64,000 nucleotides of DNA from Halorubrum sp. BOL3-1 (lineage in GTDB: Archaea > Halobacteriota > Halobacteria > Halobacteriales > Haloferacaceae): positions 1,550,001-1,614,000 of the forward strand of contig NZ_CP034692.1 in NCBI RefSeq assembly GCF_004114375.1. Reading direction: 5' to 3'. The translations under genes were made by a program, and so were the position numbers. Shown piece after piece: positions 10,060 to 18,515 of this stretch; the stretch's first letter is position 1, and the number at the start of each line of letters is the position of its first letter. The notes beneath the pieces were generated by a model that did not search any database, was not told the DNA's origin, and was given only the letters and a program-made list of their open reading frames with translations.

Positions 10060-10106
10060 GGGGCGACGTCGCCGCAGCCGCTGAAAGGCTAAGGCGACGT
10101 CGCCGC
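10060..10106. repeat. Two direct repeats each containing palindrome GGCGACGTCGCC
   Basis: The 12-bp perfect palindrome GGCGACGTCGCC occurs at 10062-10073 and again at 10093-10104. The flanks are similar (GAAGGCT or GAAAGGCT before, GC after), making an imperfect direct repeat with a 31-bp period. It lies between the S9 peptidase and a small membrane protein. It could act in termination or as a protein-binding site. Confidence 0.5.
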
Positions 10107-10138
10107 CGAAGTCAGTCCCGCTGTGGACGAGACGGACA

Positions 10139-10252
10139 TCAGCGGCGATTGGTTCCTCGGTTTTTCCAGAGCGGATACAGCTCCGAGAGCGCGATCAGTG
10201 AGATCACCACGCCCGCAGCCAGCATCAGCGTGTCCGGGTCGATGTCACGCAT
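10139..10252 (-). CDS. Very small single-helix membrane protein (37 aa)
   Basis: The peptide begins MRDIDPDTLMLAAGVVISLI, continues through one hydrophobic helix (about 9-26) into LYPLWKNRGTNRR and then a TGA stop. The charge pattern (acidic N-terminus, helix, Lys/Arg tail) is that of a real small haloarchaeal membrane protein, and GC at third positions is high. No family is recognised. No clear box A is seen upstream, which lowers confidence. Confidence 0.5.
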   Translation of the reverse strand: MRDIDPDTLMLAAGVVISLIALSELYPLWKNRGTNRR

Positions 10253-10428
10253 ACACGCGGTACGGTCCCCCGCCTCAAATCCTTTCGTGTGGTTCGTGGG
10301 AGAACGGGCGGCCCTTCAGCGGCCCGAGCGACGGCGTGCCGCCCCCCAGGGGTCGCTCGTGTCGGCGCCGACGGGGTGGGTTCGTCATCGACACCGAGGT
10401 ATATGAGCGTGGGGGGCGTACCGAAGGT

Positions 10429-10551
10429 ATGCTCCCGACTTCGGTCGACGCCGCGATCGACGACGAGCGCGCGTTCGCGGCAGTCATGATCGTACTGTCG
10501 GTCCTGATATTCGTACTCGTGTTCCGGAGAGAGCGGTCCGGATCGTCGTGA
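10429..10551 (+). CDS. Very small single-helix membrane protein (40 aa)
   Basis: The sequence starts MLPTSVDAAIDDERAFAAV, runs into one hydrophobic helix (about 17-32, VMIVLSVLIFVLVF) and ends in a basic tail (RRERSGSS). A TATA-like GGTATATGA sits at about 10397-10405, some 25-30 bases before the ATG, which fits leaderless transcription from this start. The function is unknown. Confidence 0.6.
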   Translation: MLPTSVDAAIDDERAFAAVMIVLSVLIFVLVFRRERSGSS

Positions 10552-10638
10552 CTCCGCCGACGGGAACGTGAGCCGATCGCGACCCGAGGCGGTTCACAGC
10601 AAGGAAACACATATGACCGTCTGGAACGTCATACGATT

Positions 10639-10878
10639 GTGAGCGATACAACAGAGGAGACGGCGGTCGAAGCGGTCGAAGGAGTCAGTAGCGACGGACT
10701 CGGACCTGCGGTGTTCGCATCTGTGGGCTCCGTGGCGCTCGCGCTGTACTTCTACTACGTGCGCGGCGACAAGCAGCGGGGACAGTTCGTCGGCCTCTGG
10801 CCGGTCACGATACTCGGTCTCGCGTCGTATTTCAAGCTGGCGGAGATCCGCGAGGCGCTGACGGGCGACGGGGACTGA
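10639..10878 (+). CDS. Small hypothetical membrane protein (79 aa)
   Basis: An acidic N-terminus (SDTTEETAVEAVEG) precedes two hydrophobic segments (about 21-40 and 50-68: VFASVGSVALALYFYYV and FVGLWPVTILGLASYF), joined by the charged loop RGDKQRGQ. The GTG start at 10639 lies about 25-30 bases after ACACATATGA (10605-10614), a likely box A. No family is recognised. Confidence 0.65.
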   Translation: MSDTTEETAVEAVEGVSSDGLGPAVFASVGSVALALYFYYVRGDKQRGQFVGLWPVTILGLASYFKLAEIREALTGDGD

Positions 10879-11163
10879 ACGACCGCGTTCCGATCCGTCG
10901 CGGACCGAGACGCTCGACCGGTTCGGGCCGGAGATCGGACCGAGACCACGAGCGGAGACTATTCGTAGCGGGTACCGGTCGTCGAGAGTCACGCGCCCCT
11001 GCGACGCGACTCTCGTTCCCCGCAGCAGTTTCAGACACCGACTGAGCCGTTAGAACGCGGAGTCGGCAGTCGGGGTCGTCACGCGCGACGGAGTCGGGAG
11101 GTGTCGAGCGGTGACCGGATCAGGGCTTCTGACCGCGGGTGACGGAGAACGAACCCCTGCGAC

Positions 11164-11994
11164 CTACCAGTCCGGCCCGAAGTCGGGGTTCAGCTGCCGG
11201 TCGGTGCGCCCCAGCTCGTCGATTTTCGCGACGTCCTCGTCGTCGAGTTCGAGGTCGAGGCTCGCGAGGTTGTCGCGGAGGTGGTCGGTCCCGGTCGCCT
11301 TCGGGATGGCGGTGACTCCTTTCTCGCGGAGCCACGCGAGGCTCACCTGTGCCGCGCTGACGCCGTGTCTCTCGGCGATTCCGGAGACCGCCGGGTCGTC
11401 GAGGACGCCTCCGCGGGCGAGCGGGGAGTAGGCGACGAGTTCGACATCGTTCGCGTCGGCGTACTCACGGAGCTCCGCCTGTCGGAGCAGCGGGTGCATC
11501 TCCACCTGGTTCGCGAACGGCGCCTCGCCCAGGACGTCGGTCGCCGCGTCGAGGTGTTCCGGCTCGAAGTTCGAGACGCCGATCCGGTCGATCAGGCCGT
11601 CGTCGCGCAGCGCCGCGAACGCCGGCAGCGTCTCCGCCGGCTCGTACGCGCCCGCCGGCCAGTGGACGTACAGCAGGTCGACCGCGTCGACGCCGAGCTT
11701 CTCCAGGCTCTCGCGGGTCGACGAGGCGACGTCCGCGGGCGCGAGCTCGTCGATCCACACCTTCGTCGCGAGGAACACGTCCCCGCGGTCGACGTCGCTC
11801 TCGACTATCCCCTTCCCGACGGCCGCCTCGTTGCCGTAGATCTGGGCGGTGTCGACGTGGCGGTAGCCGGCGTCGAGCGCGTTCGCCACGGATTCGGTAC
11901 ACTGCGCCGGGTCGTCGTTCTCCCAGGTACCGAGTCCGAGGGCGGGCATCCCGTTGCGGGTCGGCGTCGCTGGCTGCCGCTGTTGGTCCGTCAT
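11164..11994 (-). CDS. Aldo/keto reductase
   Basis: A 276-aa NADPH-dependent reductase with a TIM-barrel fold. The tetrad is visible: Asp and Tyr in HVDTAQIYGNE (about 47-57), Lys in FLATKVWI and His in LLYVHWPAG. The C-terminal cofactor loop is VTAIPKATGTDHLRDN. It resembles the 2,5-diketo-gluconate reductase-like AKR branch, but the substrate cannot be told from sequence. The frame runs upstream to 12129; MTDQQRQPATPTRNG at 11994 is the better start. The gene stands alone. Confidence 0.9.
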   Translation of the reverse strand: MTDQQRQPATPTRNGMPALGLGTWENDDPAQCTESVANALDAGYRHVDTAQIYGNEAAVGKGIVESDVDRGDVFLATKVWIDELAPADVASSTRESLEKLGVDAVDLLYVHWPAGAYEPAETLPAFAALRDDGLIDRIGVSNFEPEHLDAATDVLGEAPFANQVEMHPLLRQAELREYADANDVELVAYSPLARGGVLDDPAVSGIAERHGVSAAQVSLAWLREKGVTAIPKATGTDHLRDNLASLDLELDDEDVAKIDELGRTDRQLNPDFGPDW

Positions 11995-12078
11995 CGCGTC
12001 GGAGTACTCGCGTGAGCCGAAAACAGTTTGTGGTCGGGGCGGACGAGACGGGAGAGCGCGAAGAGTACCGTCTCGTGA

Positions 12079-12300
12079 CCGAGACCGCCGAAGCCCCACC
12101 GGTCGGCTATACGCAGTCACTCTCGTCACGACCGAGACCGCACCTCACACCTCCCCAGCCTCGTCAGTCGCCGTCACTTCGCTCCGGCGACTGACTCCGG
12201 CGAGAATCGAAGACTCTCTGGCAGCCGGCGGCTCCGCCGCCGGCGACCTCGCGCGGCGCTGTTGCCGGTGGCGACCGCTCGCAGGCGCGCGCCGACCACA
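12079..12300 (+). repeat. Dispersed hairpin repeat element, copy B
   Basis: This fills most of the 356-base gap between the aldo/keto reductase and copA. The head motif CCGCCGAAGCCCCACC is at 12085-12100. Body hairpins are GTCAGTCGCCG/CGGCGACTGAC (12163-12173 with 12185-12195), GCCGGCGGC/GCCGCCGGC (12224-12232 with 12236-12244) and GTTGCC/GGCGAC (12261-12266 with 12270-12275), then GCTCGCAGGCGCGCGCC. The same order of blocks occurs in copies near 23.7, 25.6 and 44.4 kb. No gene is seen here. Confidence 0.75.
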
Positions 12301-12350
12301 GGTCGGGACAACGACAGAGAGAATTCGTCTGGTACCCGCGCGTCGTCGAG

Positions 12351-14891
12351 TCACTCGTCGTCGGGAAGCAACGCCCGCGAGGAGTTCGTCACCACGAGCA
12401 GGCTCGACGCGCCCATCGCGACCGCGGCGAAGAGGGGGTTGAGCAGGCCGGTCGCCGCGAGCGGGATCGCGACCGCGTTGTAGCAGAACGCCCAGCCGAT
12501 ATTCCCCTTCACGCGCCGGCCGGCCGCGCGGGCGAGTTCGAAGACGGTCGCCACCGAGCCGAGGTCGTCGTCGACGATCGCCACGTCGGCGGCGTCGACC
12601 GCCATCGCCGTGCCGCCGCCGAGCGCGACCCCGAGGTCGGCCGCGGCGAGGGCGGGCGCGTCGTTGGTACCGTCTCCGACCATCACCGTGACACCGCCCT
12701 CCTTCAGCCGCGCGACGGTCTCGGCTTTCCCCTCCGGGGGGACGCCGGCGAACACCGACGCGACCGCGTCGTGGTCGCGGAAGACGGTGGCCGCACGCTC
12801 GTCGTCGCCGGTGAGAACTATCACCTCGACGCCGGTATCGTCGAGCGCCGTCACCGTCTCCTCCCAGCCGTCGCGCAGCTCGTCGCCGACGACGACGAAC
12901 CCCTCCGCGGCGCCGTCGCGGCCGACCGCGACTGGAACTCGACCCACGTCGCGCGCGTCCGCGACCGCCTCGCGGATCTCGTCGGGGACGCTCCACCCGC
13001 TCTCGTCGAAGAGGTCCGGGTGGCCGACGACGACCTCGACACCGGATACGACGCCCGAGACGCCGCGGGCGTGGCTCTCGAAGGAATCGACGGTCGGTTC
13101 GGCGTCGTCCGCGGGGGGCTTCACGGCCTCCACCCCGCCGTCAGCGACCGCCGGGGTCGCTCCGTCGTCGCCCGGTTCGTGCGGGGCGCCCTCGTCGTCA
13201 CCGAGAGCGGTCCGCGCCGCCGCGACCGCCTGCCCGACCGGGTGCGCGGACCGCGATTCGAGGGCGGCCGCGAGCCGGAGCAGGTCGTCGTCGACCGCGC
13301 GGTCGACGAGGCGCATCTCGCCCGTGGTCAGCGTTCCGGTCTTGTCGAAGACGACGGTGTCGGCCTCGCGGATCCGCTCGAAGACGGTGTCGTCGAAGAC
13401 GACGATGCTGCGCTCCAAGGCGTCGCGGATCCCGGCTGCGACCGCGAGCGGAGTCGCCAGCCCCAGCGCGCACGGACACGAGACGATCAGCACCGTCAGC
13501 CCGACGAGCATCGCGTCGGTCGTCGTCCCCCCGAGCGCGAGCGACGCCCCGGCGGCGACGACCGCGATGACGAGGACCGCCGGGACGAACACCGTCGCGA
13601 GCCGGTCAGCGAGCTTCTGGACGCCGTGGTTCCCGCTCTGGAGGTCGTAGACCAGCTCCGCGACGCGGTCGAGGCTGGAGGCCGCGTCCGGGCCGACCGC
13701 GACCGTGAGCGAGCCGTCCGCGACGATAGAGCCGCCGACGACCGCGTCGCCGGCGACTTTTCGAACCGGGAGCGACTCGCCGGTGACGACCGACTCGTCG
13801 ACCGCGGCGTCGCCGTCGACCGCCTCGCCGTCGACCGGGACCCGCTCGCCGGCGCGCACGAGGAGCCGGTCGCCCGGGTCGAGCGCCTCGACGGCGACCG
13901 ACTCGGTCTCGCCGTCGGCGGTCAGCCGCCGCGCGTCGTCGACCCGGATCGCGGTGACCTCGGAGAGCAGCTCCGTCGCGCGCTCTTTCACCGAGTCCTC
14001 GTAGTGGTTCCCAACGGTGACGATCACGATTATCGCGACGGTCACGTCGTAGTAGATCGAGGGCGACTCGACGAATATCACCGCGAGCGTGCTGTAGAGG
14101 TACGCGCTCACCGCCGCGACGGCGACGAGGAGGTCCATGTTCGGTGAGCGCGTCCGGGCGCTGACGTACGCACCCCTGAGGATCGGCTTGCCGGTGAAAA
14201 ACAGGACGATGGTCGTCAGGACGCCGATAACGATGAAAAAGTACGTGCCCGATGTCGACGCCATCGCCTCGTTGAGGTACGAGAGCGTCCGCTCGTCGTA
14301 GAAGGGGAACGCGAAGTACGTCGGGTAGATGAGGACGATGTACTGTAACATGACGGCCATCCCGACGAGGACGCCCGCCGCAAGCCTGGCGGTCGCCATG
14401 TTGCTCGCCTGCCGGCGCGAGAACGCGTCGTCGCGGGCGTACGCGCTGTACCCCAGCCCGCTCACCGTCTCCGTGAGGTCGTCGACGGTGACGGCGTCGG
14501 AGTCGCGATCGATCCGCACCGTGTCGGTGACGTAGCTCGCGCTCGCGGCGCTGACCCCGTCGGCGTCGGTCGCCACGGTCTCGATGAACGCCTCGCAGGT
14601 CGCGCAGTGCATCCCGTCGACCTCGAGGAACGTCGCCTCGTGGCCGTCGGGGACGGTCGCGTCGTCGTTCGCGCTCTCGCCGGCGCTCGCCCCGCCCGGC
14701 TGCCGGCGCTCCCGCACGTCGTCCGCGTCGACGTCGACGTCGCCGAGGACGCCGTACACGTCGCGGCAGCCGGTACAGCAGAATCGGTTGCCGTCGCCGT
14801 CGGTGACGTCGACGCCCTCGGTCGGGAGCTCACAGAGGGTACAGGCGGCGGGGTCGGAGTCGGTGCCCGGGGCGGGGTCGGTCCCGCTCAT
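12351..14891 (-). CDS. copA: Copper-translocating P-type ATPase
   Basis: An 846-aa P1B-type ATPase that pumps Cu(I) across the membrane. An N-terminal Cys-rich metal-binding module (CTLCELPTEG..RFCCTGC, residues about 10-40) precedes a heavy-metal-associated domain with GMHCATC (about 90-96). The membrane helices contain the CPC motif (Cys472). The actuator domain has TGES, the phosphorylation site is Asp516 in DKTGTLTTGE, and the N-domain has SAHPVGQAV; GDGTNDAPAL follows. The double Cys-rich N-terminus resembles the CcoI/FixI or CopA2 type that loads cytochrome oxidase, so assembly rather than detoxification is possible. The ATG at 14891 has GGAGG upstream and starts one base after the previous gene stops. 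Confidence 0.95.
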   Translation of the reverse strand: MSGTDPAPGTDSDPAACTLCELPTEGVDVTDGDGNRFCCTGCRDVYGVLGDVDVDADDVRERRQPGGASAGESANDDATVPDGHEATFLEVDGMHCATCEAFIETVATDADGVSAASASYVTDTVRIDRDSDAVTVDDLTETVSGLGYSAYARDDAFSRRQASNMATARLAAGVLVGMAVMLQYIVLIYPTYFAFPFYDERTLSYLNEAMASTSGTYFFIVIGVLTTIVLFFTGKPILRGAYVSARTRSPNMDLLVAVAAVSAYLYSTLAVIFVESPSIYYDVTVAIIVIVTVGNHYEDSVKERATELLSEVTAIRVDDARRLTADGETESVAVEALDPGDRLLVRAGERVPVDGEAVDGDAAVDESVVTGESLPVRKVAGDAVVGGSIVADGSLTVAVGPDAASSLDRVAELVYDLQSGNHGVQKLADRLATVFVPAVLVIAVVAAGASLALGGTTTDAMLVGLTVLIVSCPCALGLATPLAVAAGIRDALERSIVVFDDTVFERIREADTVVFDKTGTLTTGEMRLVDRAVDDDLLRLAAALESRSAHPVGQAVAAARTALGDDEGAPHEPGDDGATPAVADGGVEAVKPPADDAEPTVDSFESHARGVSGVVSGVEVVVGHPDLFDESGWSVPDEIREAVADARDVGRVPVAVGRDGAAEGFVVVGDELRDGWEETVTALDDTGVEVIVLTGDDERAATVFRDHDAVASVFAGVPPEGKAETVARLKEGGVTVMVGDGTNDAPALAAADLGVALGGGTAMAVDAADVAIVDDDLGSVATVFELARAAGRRVKGNIGWAFCYNAVAIPLAATGLLNPLFAAVAMGASSLLVVTNSSRALLPDDE

Positions 14892-14892
14892 C

Positions 14893-15297
14893 TCACATCC
14901 CTCCGTGGGCCGCACCCGCGGCGTCCAGCGGGTTCCGGAACGGGAGACCCGGGTGTGGCACGCGGATCCCGACCGCCATCAGCCCGTGCGCGAAGAGGAC
15001 GTAGCCGAGCGCGCCGAGGGCCGTGCCGACCGTCGCGTAGCTCGCCGCGCGCCCGAGGTTGAACAGCGCGTGCTGGCGGACCTCGTAGGTAGTCAGGTGC
15101 CCTTCGCGGCCGGTCGCCCCGCCCGAGACCCGCGCGGCGGTCGCTTCGCCGCCGTCGGTCCGACCGCCCGCGTCGTCCATCCGGCTCGCGTAGACGGTGA
15201 CGAGCGGGCCGCACATCCCGATACAGTGCGCGCCGCCGAGTAGCCCGATCGCGGCGAACAGCAGCACGCCGGTTCCGAGGAGCGGCGAGAAGTCCAT
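14893..15297 (-). CDS. Short TauE/SafE (UreH-like) membrane protein, probably truncated
   Basis: This 134-aa protein opens with a membrane helix and the signature GGAHCIGMCGPLV (about 21-33), typical of the sulfite-exporter TauE/SafE-like or UreH-like membrane family often found beside CopA/CcoI ATPases. A second conserved piece, FNLGRAASYATVGTALGALGY, follows at about 79-99. The chain then ends after PLDAAGAAHGGM, where I would expect about 100 further residues of helices. It is translationally coupled to copA, with a 1-base gap. It may be a deleted gene or a real half-size protein. Confidence 0.75.
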   Translation of the reverse strand: MDFSPLLGTGVLLFAAIGLLGGAHCIGMCGPLVTVYASRMDDAGGRTDGGEATAARVSGGATGREGHLTTYEVRQHALFNLGRAASYATVGTALGALGYVLFAHGLMAVGIRVPHPGLPFRNPLDAAGAAHGGM

Positions 15298-15420
15298 ATT
15301 GGTTAGTCACCTCACGTTCGGCGCGCGGGCCGGAAGGGGTTTCGGCGGGCGCTCTCGGAGTATCGTCGCGCGTCCCCGGAGCGGGTCACGGGTGGCGTCG
15401 TCGGAGCGTGGCACGGCCGG

Positions 15421-15846
15421 TCACTCCTCCACGACGACGGTCCCGAACATGCCGCCCTCGCGGTGGGGAATACAGACATACTCGTACGCGCCGGGAACGG
15501 TGAACGTGTGTTCGAAGCGGTCACTGCTCTCCAGAATACCGCCGAAGTCGGCGTCCCACGCCGCCTTCGCGGTCGCGTAGTCGTCGAATCCGCCCGACGC
15601 GAAGAACTCGGCGGCGTCCGGGATCCCGCCCGCGGTCGCGGTGACCGTGTGCGCTCGCGCGCTCGTGTTCTCCCAAGTGACGGTGTCGCCGACGGACACC
15701 GTGACCTGCCGCGGCTGGTACGCGGCGGCGAGCATGCCGACGTCGCGGTCCGGTTCGCCGCCGACGCCCGCGCAGCCGGCGATACCGACGGTCGCCGCCG
15801 CGCCCCCGGCGGCACCGGCCCGCCGAAGGAACCGTCTCCGGTACAT
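15421..15846 (-). CDS. Halocyanin-like copper lipoprotein
   Basis: A 141-aa blue copper protein. The N-terminus has a Tat motif (YRRRFLRRAG) and the lipobox GIAGC, so it should be exported folded and lipid-anchored. The cupredoxin domain shows the ligands His (RAHTVTATAGG) and then Cys, His, Met (YVCIPHREGGM). It is probably an electron carrier to a terminal oxidase, or a copper donor. The copper ATPase block lies just downstream on the same strand (124-base gap), which supports the role. Confidence 0.92.
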   Translation of the reverse strand: MYRRRFLRRAGAAGGAAATVGIAGCAGVGGEPDRDVGMLAAAYQPRQVTVSVGDTVTWENTSARAHTVTATAGGIPDAAEFFASGGFDDYATAKAAWDADFGGILESSDRFEHTFTVPGAYEYVCIPHREGGMFGTVVVEE

Positions 15847-15938
15847 ACCCCATCTTTGGGCTTGGACGGTTTCAATACCGCGGTCGGCCCCGTCGCGTAT
15901 GAAGGGGGTGTCCCGTCGCCCGCCGGCCGCGGCCGACC

Positions 15939-16697
15939 TCAGCCGCCGACGAGATCCTCGAAGACGCGCCGCTGCGCCGCCGCGAGGTGTTCGGAGAAGG
16001 TGGCGCGGGCGATGCCGATCGCGTCGGCCACCTCCGTCGCGCTCGCTCCGCGAGGGTGTTCGAAGTAGCCGAGCCGCTGTGCGATCCGGATCACCTCGCG
16101 TTGTCGCTGCGTGAGCCGTCCCCGGTCGACGACGACCGGGTCCGAGCGGGTGTCCGCCCCGCCGGAACTGGTGAGCCGTTCGAGCCGAACCGACCCGCCG
16201 GTCGTCTCCAGCGCGTCGATCACCCCACCGAGCGGGTCGGCGGCGGGCAGCGACAGTCCCAGTCGGACGCGGTCGGGCGCCGTCCGAACCGTGACCGCGG
16301 ACACTGGGTAGCCGAGCGACTCGACGGCGTCGGCGGGGAACGGACCCGTCGCGGCGCTCCGACAGCGGTACACGAGTTCGTCGCCGCCGTCGAAGACCAG
16401 CTCCGCGTCGACCGTGCGGTCGGCCCGGAACTGCGAGACGACCGCGTCGTCGACGCGGACCCGGTCGACGTCCTCCGCGACCGCTCCCGGCGACAGCGCC
16501 TCCGCGACCGGGGCGAGCGTCGGATCGCGGACCACGACCTCGACGCGGACCCCGGCGTCGCCACACGCCGTCCCGCTTCGCGACGCGTCCGGAGCGCCTC
16601 GGACCGGGTCCGCGTCGGCAGCGCCGCCGGCGCTCGTGGACTCGGCCCTCCCGGCGTCGGCGGGAGCGGAGTCAGACGACTGCGACCGCCGTCTCAT
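15939..16697 (-). CDS. HTH_10 (bacterio-opsin activator family) transcription regulator
   Basis: A 252-aa protein. The C-terminus (about 195-250) is a canonical HTH_10 domain: LTQRQREVIRIAQRLGYFEH, then GASATEVADAIGIARATFSEHLAAAQRRVF. The middle (about 55-185) is like the Bat-associated sensory region, with no PAS or GAF domain that I can recognise. It is divergent from a carotenoid desaturase and 1.8 kb from halorhodopsin, so control of light-related genes is a reasonable guess. The MRRRS start at 16697 avoids a low-quality upstream extension. Confidence 0.85.
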   Translation of the reverse strand: MRRRSQSSDSAPADAGRAESTSAGGAADADPVRGAPDASRSGTACGDAGVRVEVVVRDPTLAPVAEALSPGAVAEDVDRVRVDDAVVSQFRADRTVDAELVFDGGDELVYRCRSAATGPFPADAVESLGYPVSAVTVRTAPDRVRLGLSLPAADPLGGVIDALETTGGSVRLERLTSSGGADTRSDPVVVDRGRLTQRQREVIRIAQRLGYFEHPRGASATEVADAIGIARATFSEHLAAAQRRVFEDLVGG

Positions 16698-16831
16698 ACC
16701 TCGATCGTACGGTCGAAGTCGGAAAAAAAGCAAGCCGAACGAGTACGCCTCCGGGCGGATCGGCGGACGGTCCGATAAAATCCCGACGAGAGTTGGCAAC
16801 GGCTCACGCGGCTCGAACTCGTAACGCACGC

Positions 16832-18364
16832 ATGAGCGACGAGGTACTCCGTGGGCAGTCGGTGGGAGTAGTCGGGGGCGGCATCGGCGGACTCTCGGCG
16901 GCCGCGTACCTCGCGGCCGCCGACGCGGAAGTGACGGTGTACGAGCGCGCCGACCGCGTCGGCGGGGTGGCCGGTCGCCTCGAAGTCGACGGCTTCCGGT
17001 TCGACACCGGGCCGTCGTGGTACCTGCTGCCGGAGCTGTTCGAGCGGTTCTTCGAGGAGTTCGACCGGTCGCCGGAGGATTTCTACGAGCTGGAGCGGCT
17101 CGACCCGCACTACCGGGTGTTCTGGGACGGCGGCGACCGCGCCGACATCCCCGCCGACCCGGCGGCTGCCGCCGACCTGTTCGAGTCGTACGAGGCCGGC
17201 GCCGGCGAGGCCTTCCGCGAGTACCTCGACGACGCGGAGCGGGCGTACGACGTCGGAATGGACCGGTTCGTCCTCCCCGGACGGTCGCGGTTCCGCGACT
17301 ACCTCTCGCTCAACGTCGTCGCCGGGGGGCGAGAGCTGGATCTGCTCTCCAGCCTCGACGAACGGGTGGGGTCGTACGTCGACCGCCCGAAGCTGCGACA
17401 GCCGCTCGAGTACACCCTCGTCTTCCTCGGGGGGTCGCCGCACAACACGCCCGCGCTGTACCAGCTGATGAGCCACGTCGACTACGGGCTGGGCGTCTAC
17501 TACCCGCTGGGCGGGACGTACGAGGTCGTCGAGGCGGTCGGGACGGTCGCCCGGGAGGCCGGCGCCGACGTTCACACCGGCGTCTCGGTGACGGGACTGG
17601 AGCCGCTCGACGACGGCGTCGAGGTCGAGCTCGGCGGCGACCGGTACGTCCACGACCGGGTCGTCTGTAACGCGCCGCCGGCGCACGTCGAGCGCGAACT
17701 GCTCCCCGAGGAGACGGTGCCGCGACTCGGCGACTACTGGGACCGGCAGACGTACGGTCCCGCCGCGCACCTGCTGTACCTCGGCGTCGAGGGGGCGCTG
17801 CCGGAGCTGGAACACCACACGCTCGCGCTGCCGACGGACTGGGACCCGCACTTCGAGGCGATCCTCGACGACCCCGCGTGGCCGACGGGCGACACCGAGC
17901 CGGTGGTGTACGTGAACGTCCCGTCGCGGACCGACCCGTCGGTCGCGCCCGACGGACACGAGGCGGTCGTGACGCTCGTGCCGCTGGCTCCGGGTCTCGA
18001 CGACACGCCGGAGCGGCGGGCGGCGCTCAGAGAGCGCGTCCTCGACGCGGTGGCGTCGCGGACCGGCGCCGACCTCCGCGACCGGATCGTCGTCGAGGAG
18101 TCGGCGTGCGTCTCCGAGTTCGCGGAGCGGTTCGACCGGCCCGGCGGGAGCGCGCTCGGTCTCGCCCACACGATACGACAGACCGGACCGCTCCGACCGG
18201 GACCGCGCGTTCGGGGGACCGACCGGGTCTACTACGTCGGCGGGAGCAGCAACCCCGGGATCGGCGTGCCGATGTGTCTGCTCGGCGGCGAACACTGCGC
18301 GGCCGCGGTCGAGACCGACGTCGCCGGCGGACCGTTCGACCGCCTGCCGTTGGTCGGCCGCTGA
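16832..18364 (+). CDS. crtI: CrtI-type carotenoid desaturase
   Basis: A 510-aa FAD enzyme of the phytoene desaturase family. The dinucleotide-binding motif VVGGGIGGLSAAAYLAAADAE is near residue 10. The substrate-side motif DTGPSWYLLPELF follows at about 58, and the C-terminal FAD motif YYVGGSSNPGIGVPMCLLGG ends at about 490. It would turn phytoene toward lycopene, feeding retinal for the rhodopsin next door and bacterioruberin. A CrtD-like 3,4-desaturase role cannot be excluded. GATAAAATC at 16774-16782 is a plausible box A. Confidence 0.88.
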   Translation: MSDEVLRGQSVGVVGGGIGGLSAAAYLAAADAEVTVYERADRVGGVAGRLEVDGFRFDTGPSWYLLPELFERFFEEFDRSPEDFYELERLDPHYRVFWDGGDRADIPADPAAAADLFESYEAGAGEAFREYLDDAERAYDVGMDRFVLPGRSRFRDYLSLNVVAGGRELDLLSSLDERVGSYVDRPKLRQPLEYTLVFLGGSPHNTPALYQLMSHVDYGLGVYYPLGGTYEVVEAVGTVAREAGADVHTGVSVTGLEPLDDGVEVELGGDRYVHDRVVCNAPPAHVERELLPEETVPRLGDYWDRQTYGPAAHLLYLGVEGALPELEHHTLALPTDWDPHFEAILDDPAWPTGDTEPVVYVNVPSRTDPSVAPDGHEAVVTLVPLAPGLDDTPERRAALRERVLDAVASRTGADLRDRIVVEESACVSEFAERFDRPGGSALGLAHTIRQTGPLRPGPRVRGTDRVYYVGGSSNPGIGVPMCLLGGEHCAAAVETDVAGGPFDRLPLVGR

Positions 18365-18461
18365 TCGACGGGTAATAAAAAAACGCTCGTCCACTTGATA
18401 CCGAATCAAACCAAATATTTCGAATAATCCAGATTGATATCGGAATCAGTGAAAAAAGCCT

Positions 18462-18490
18462 TACCAGTCAGGTTGGTATATTTAATAAAT
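18462..18490 (+). promoter_or_regulatory. Halorhodopsin promoter with bop-type activator site
   Basis: TACCA (18462-18466) and TGGTA (18474-18478) form an inverted repeat. Within it ACC-N7-TTGG (18463-18476) fits the published bop-regulon UAS pattern ACC-N7-TTnG as I recall it. Box A TTTAATAA (18481-18488) follows immediately, about 28 bases before the ATG. This matches the UAS-TATA layout of Bat-controlled promoters. Confidence 0.65.
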
Positions 18491-18515
18491 ACGCCACGTT
18501 GTGTACAACTGTCGT

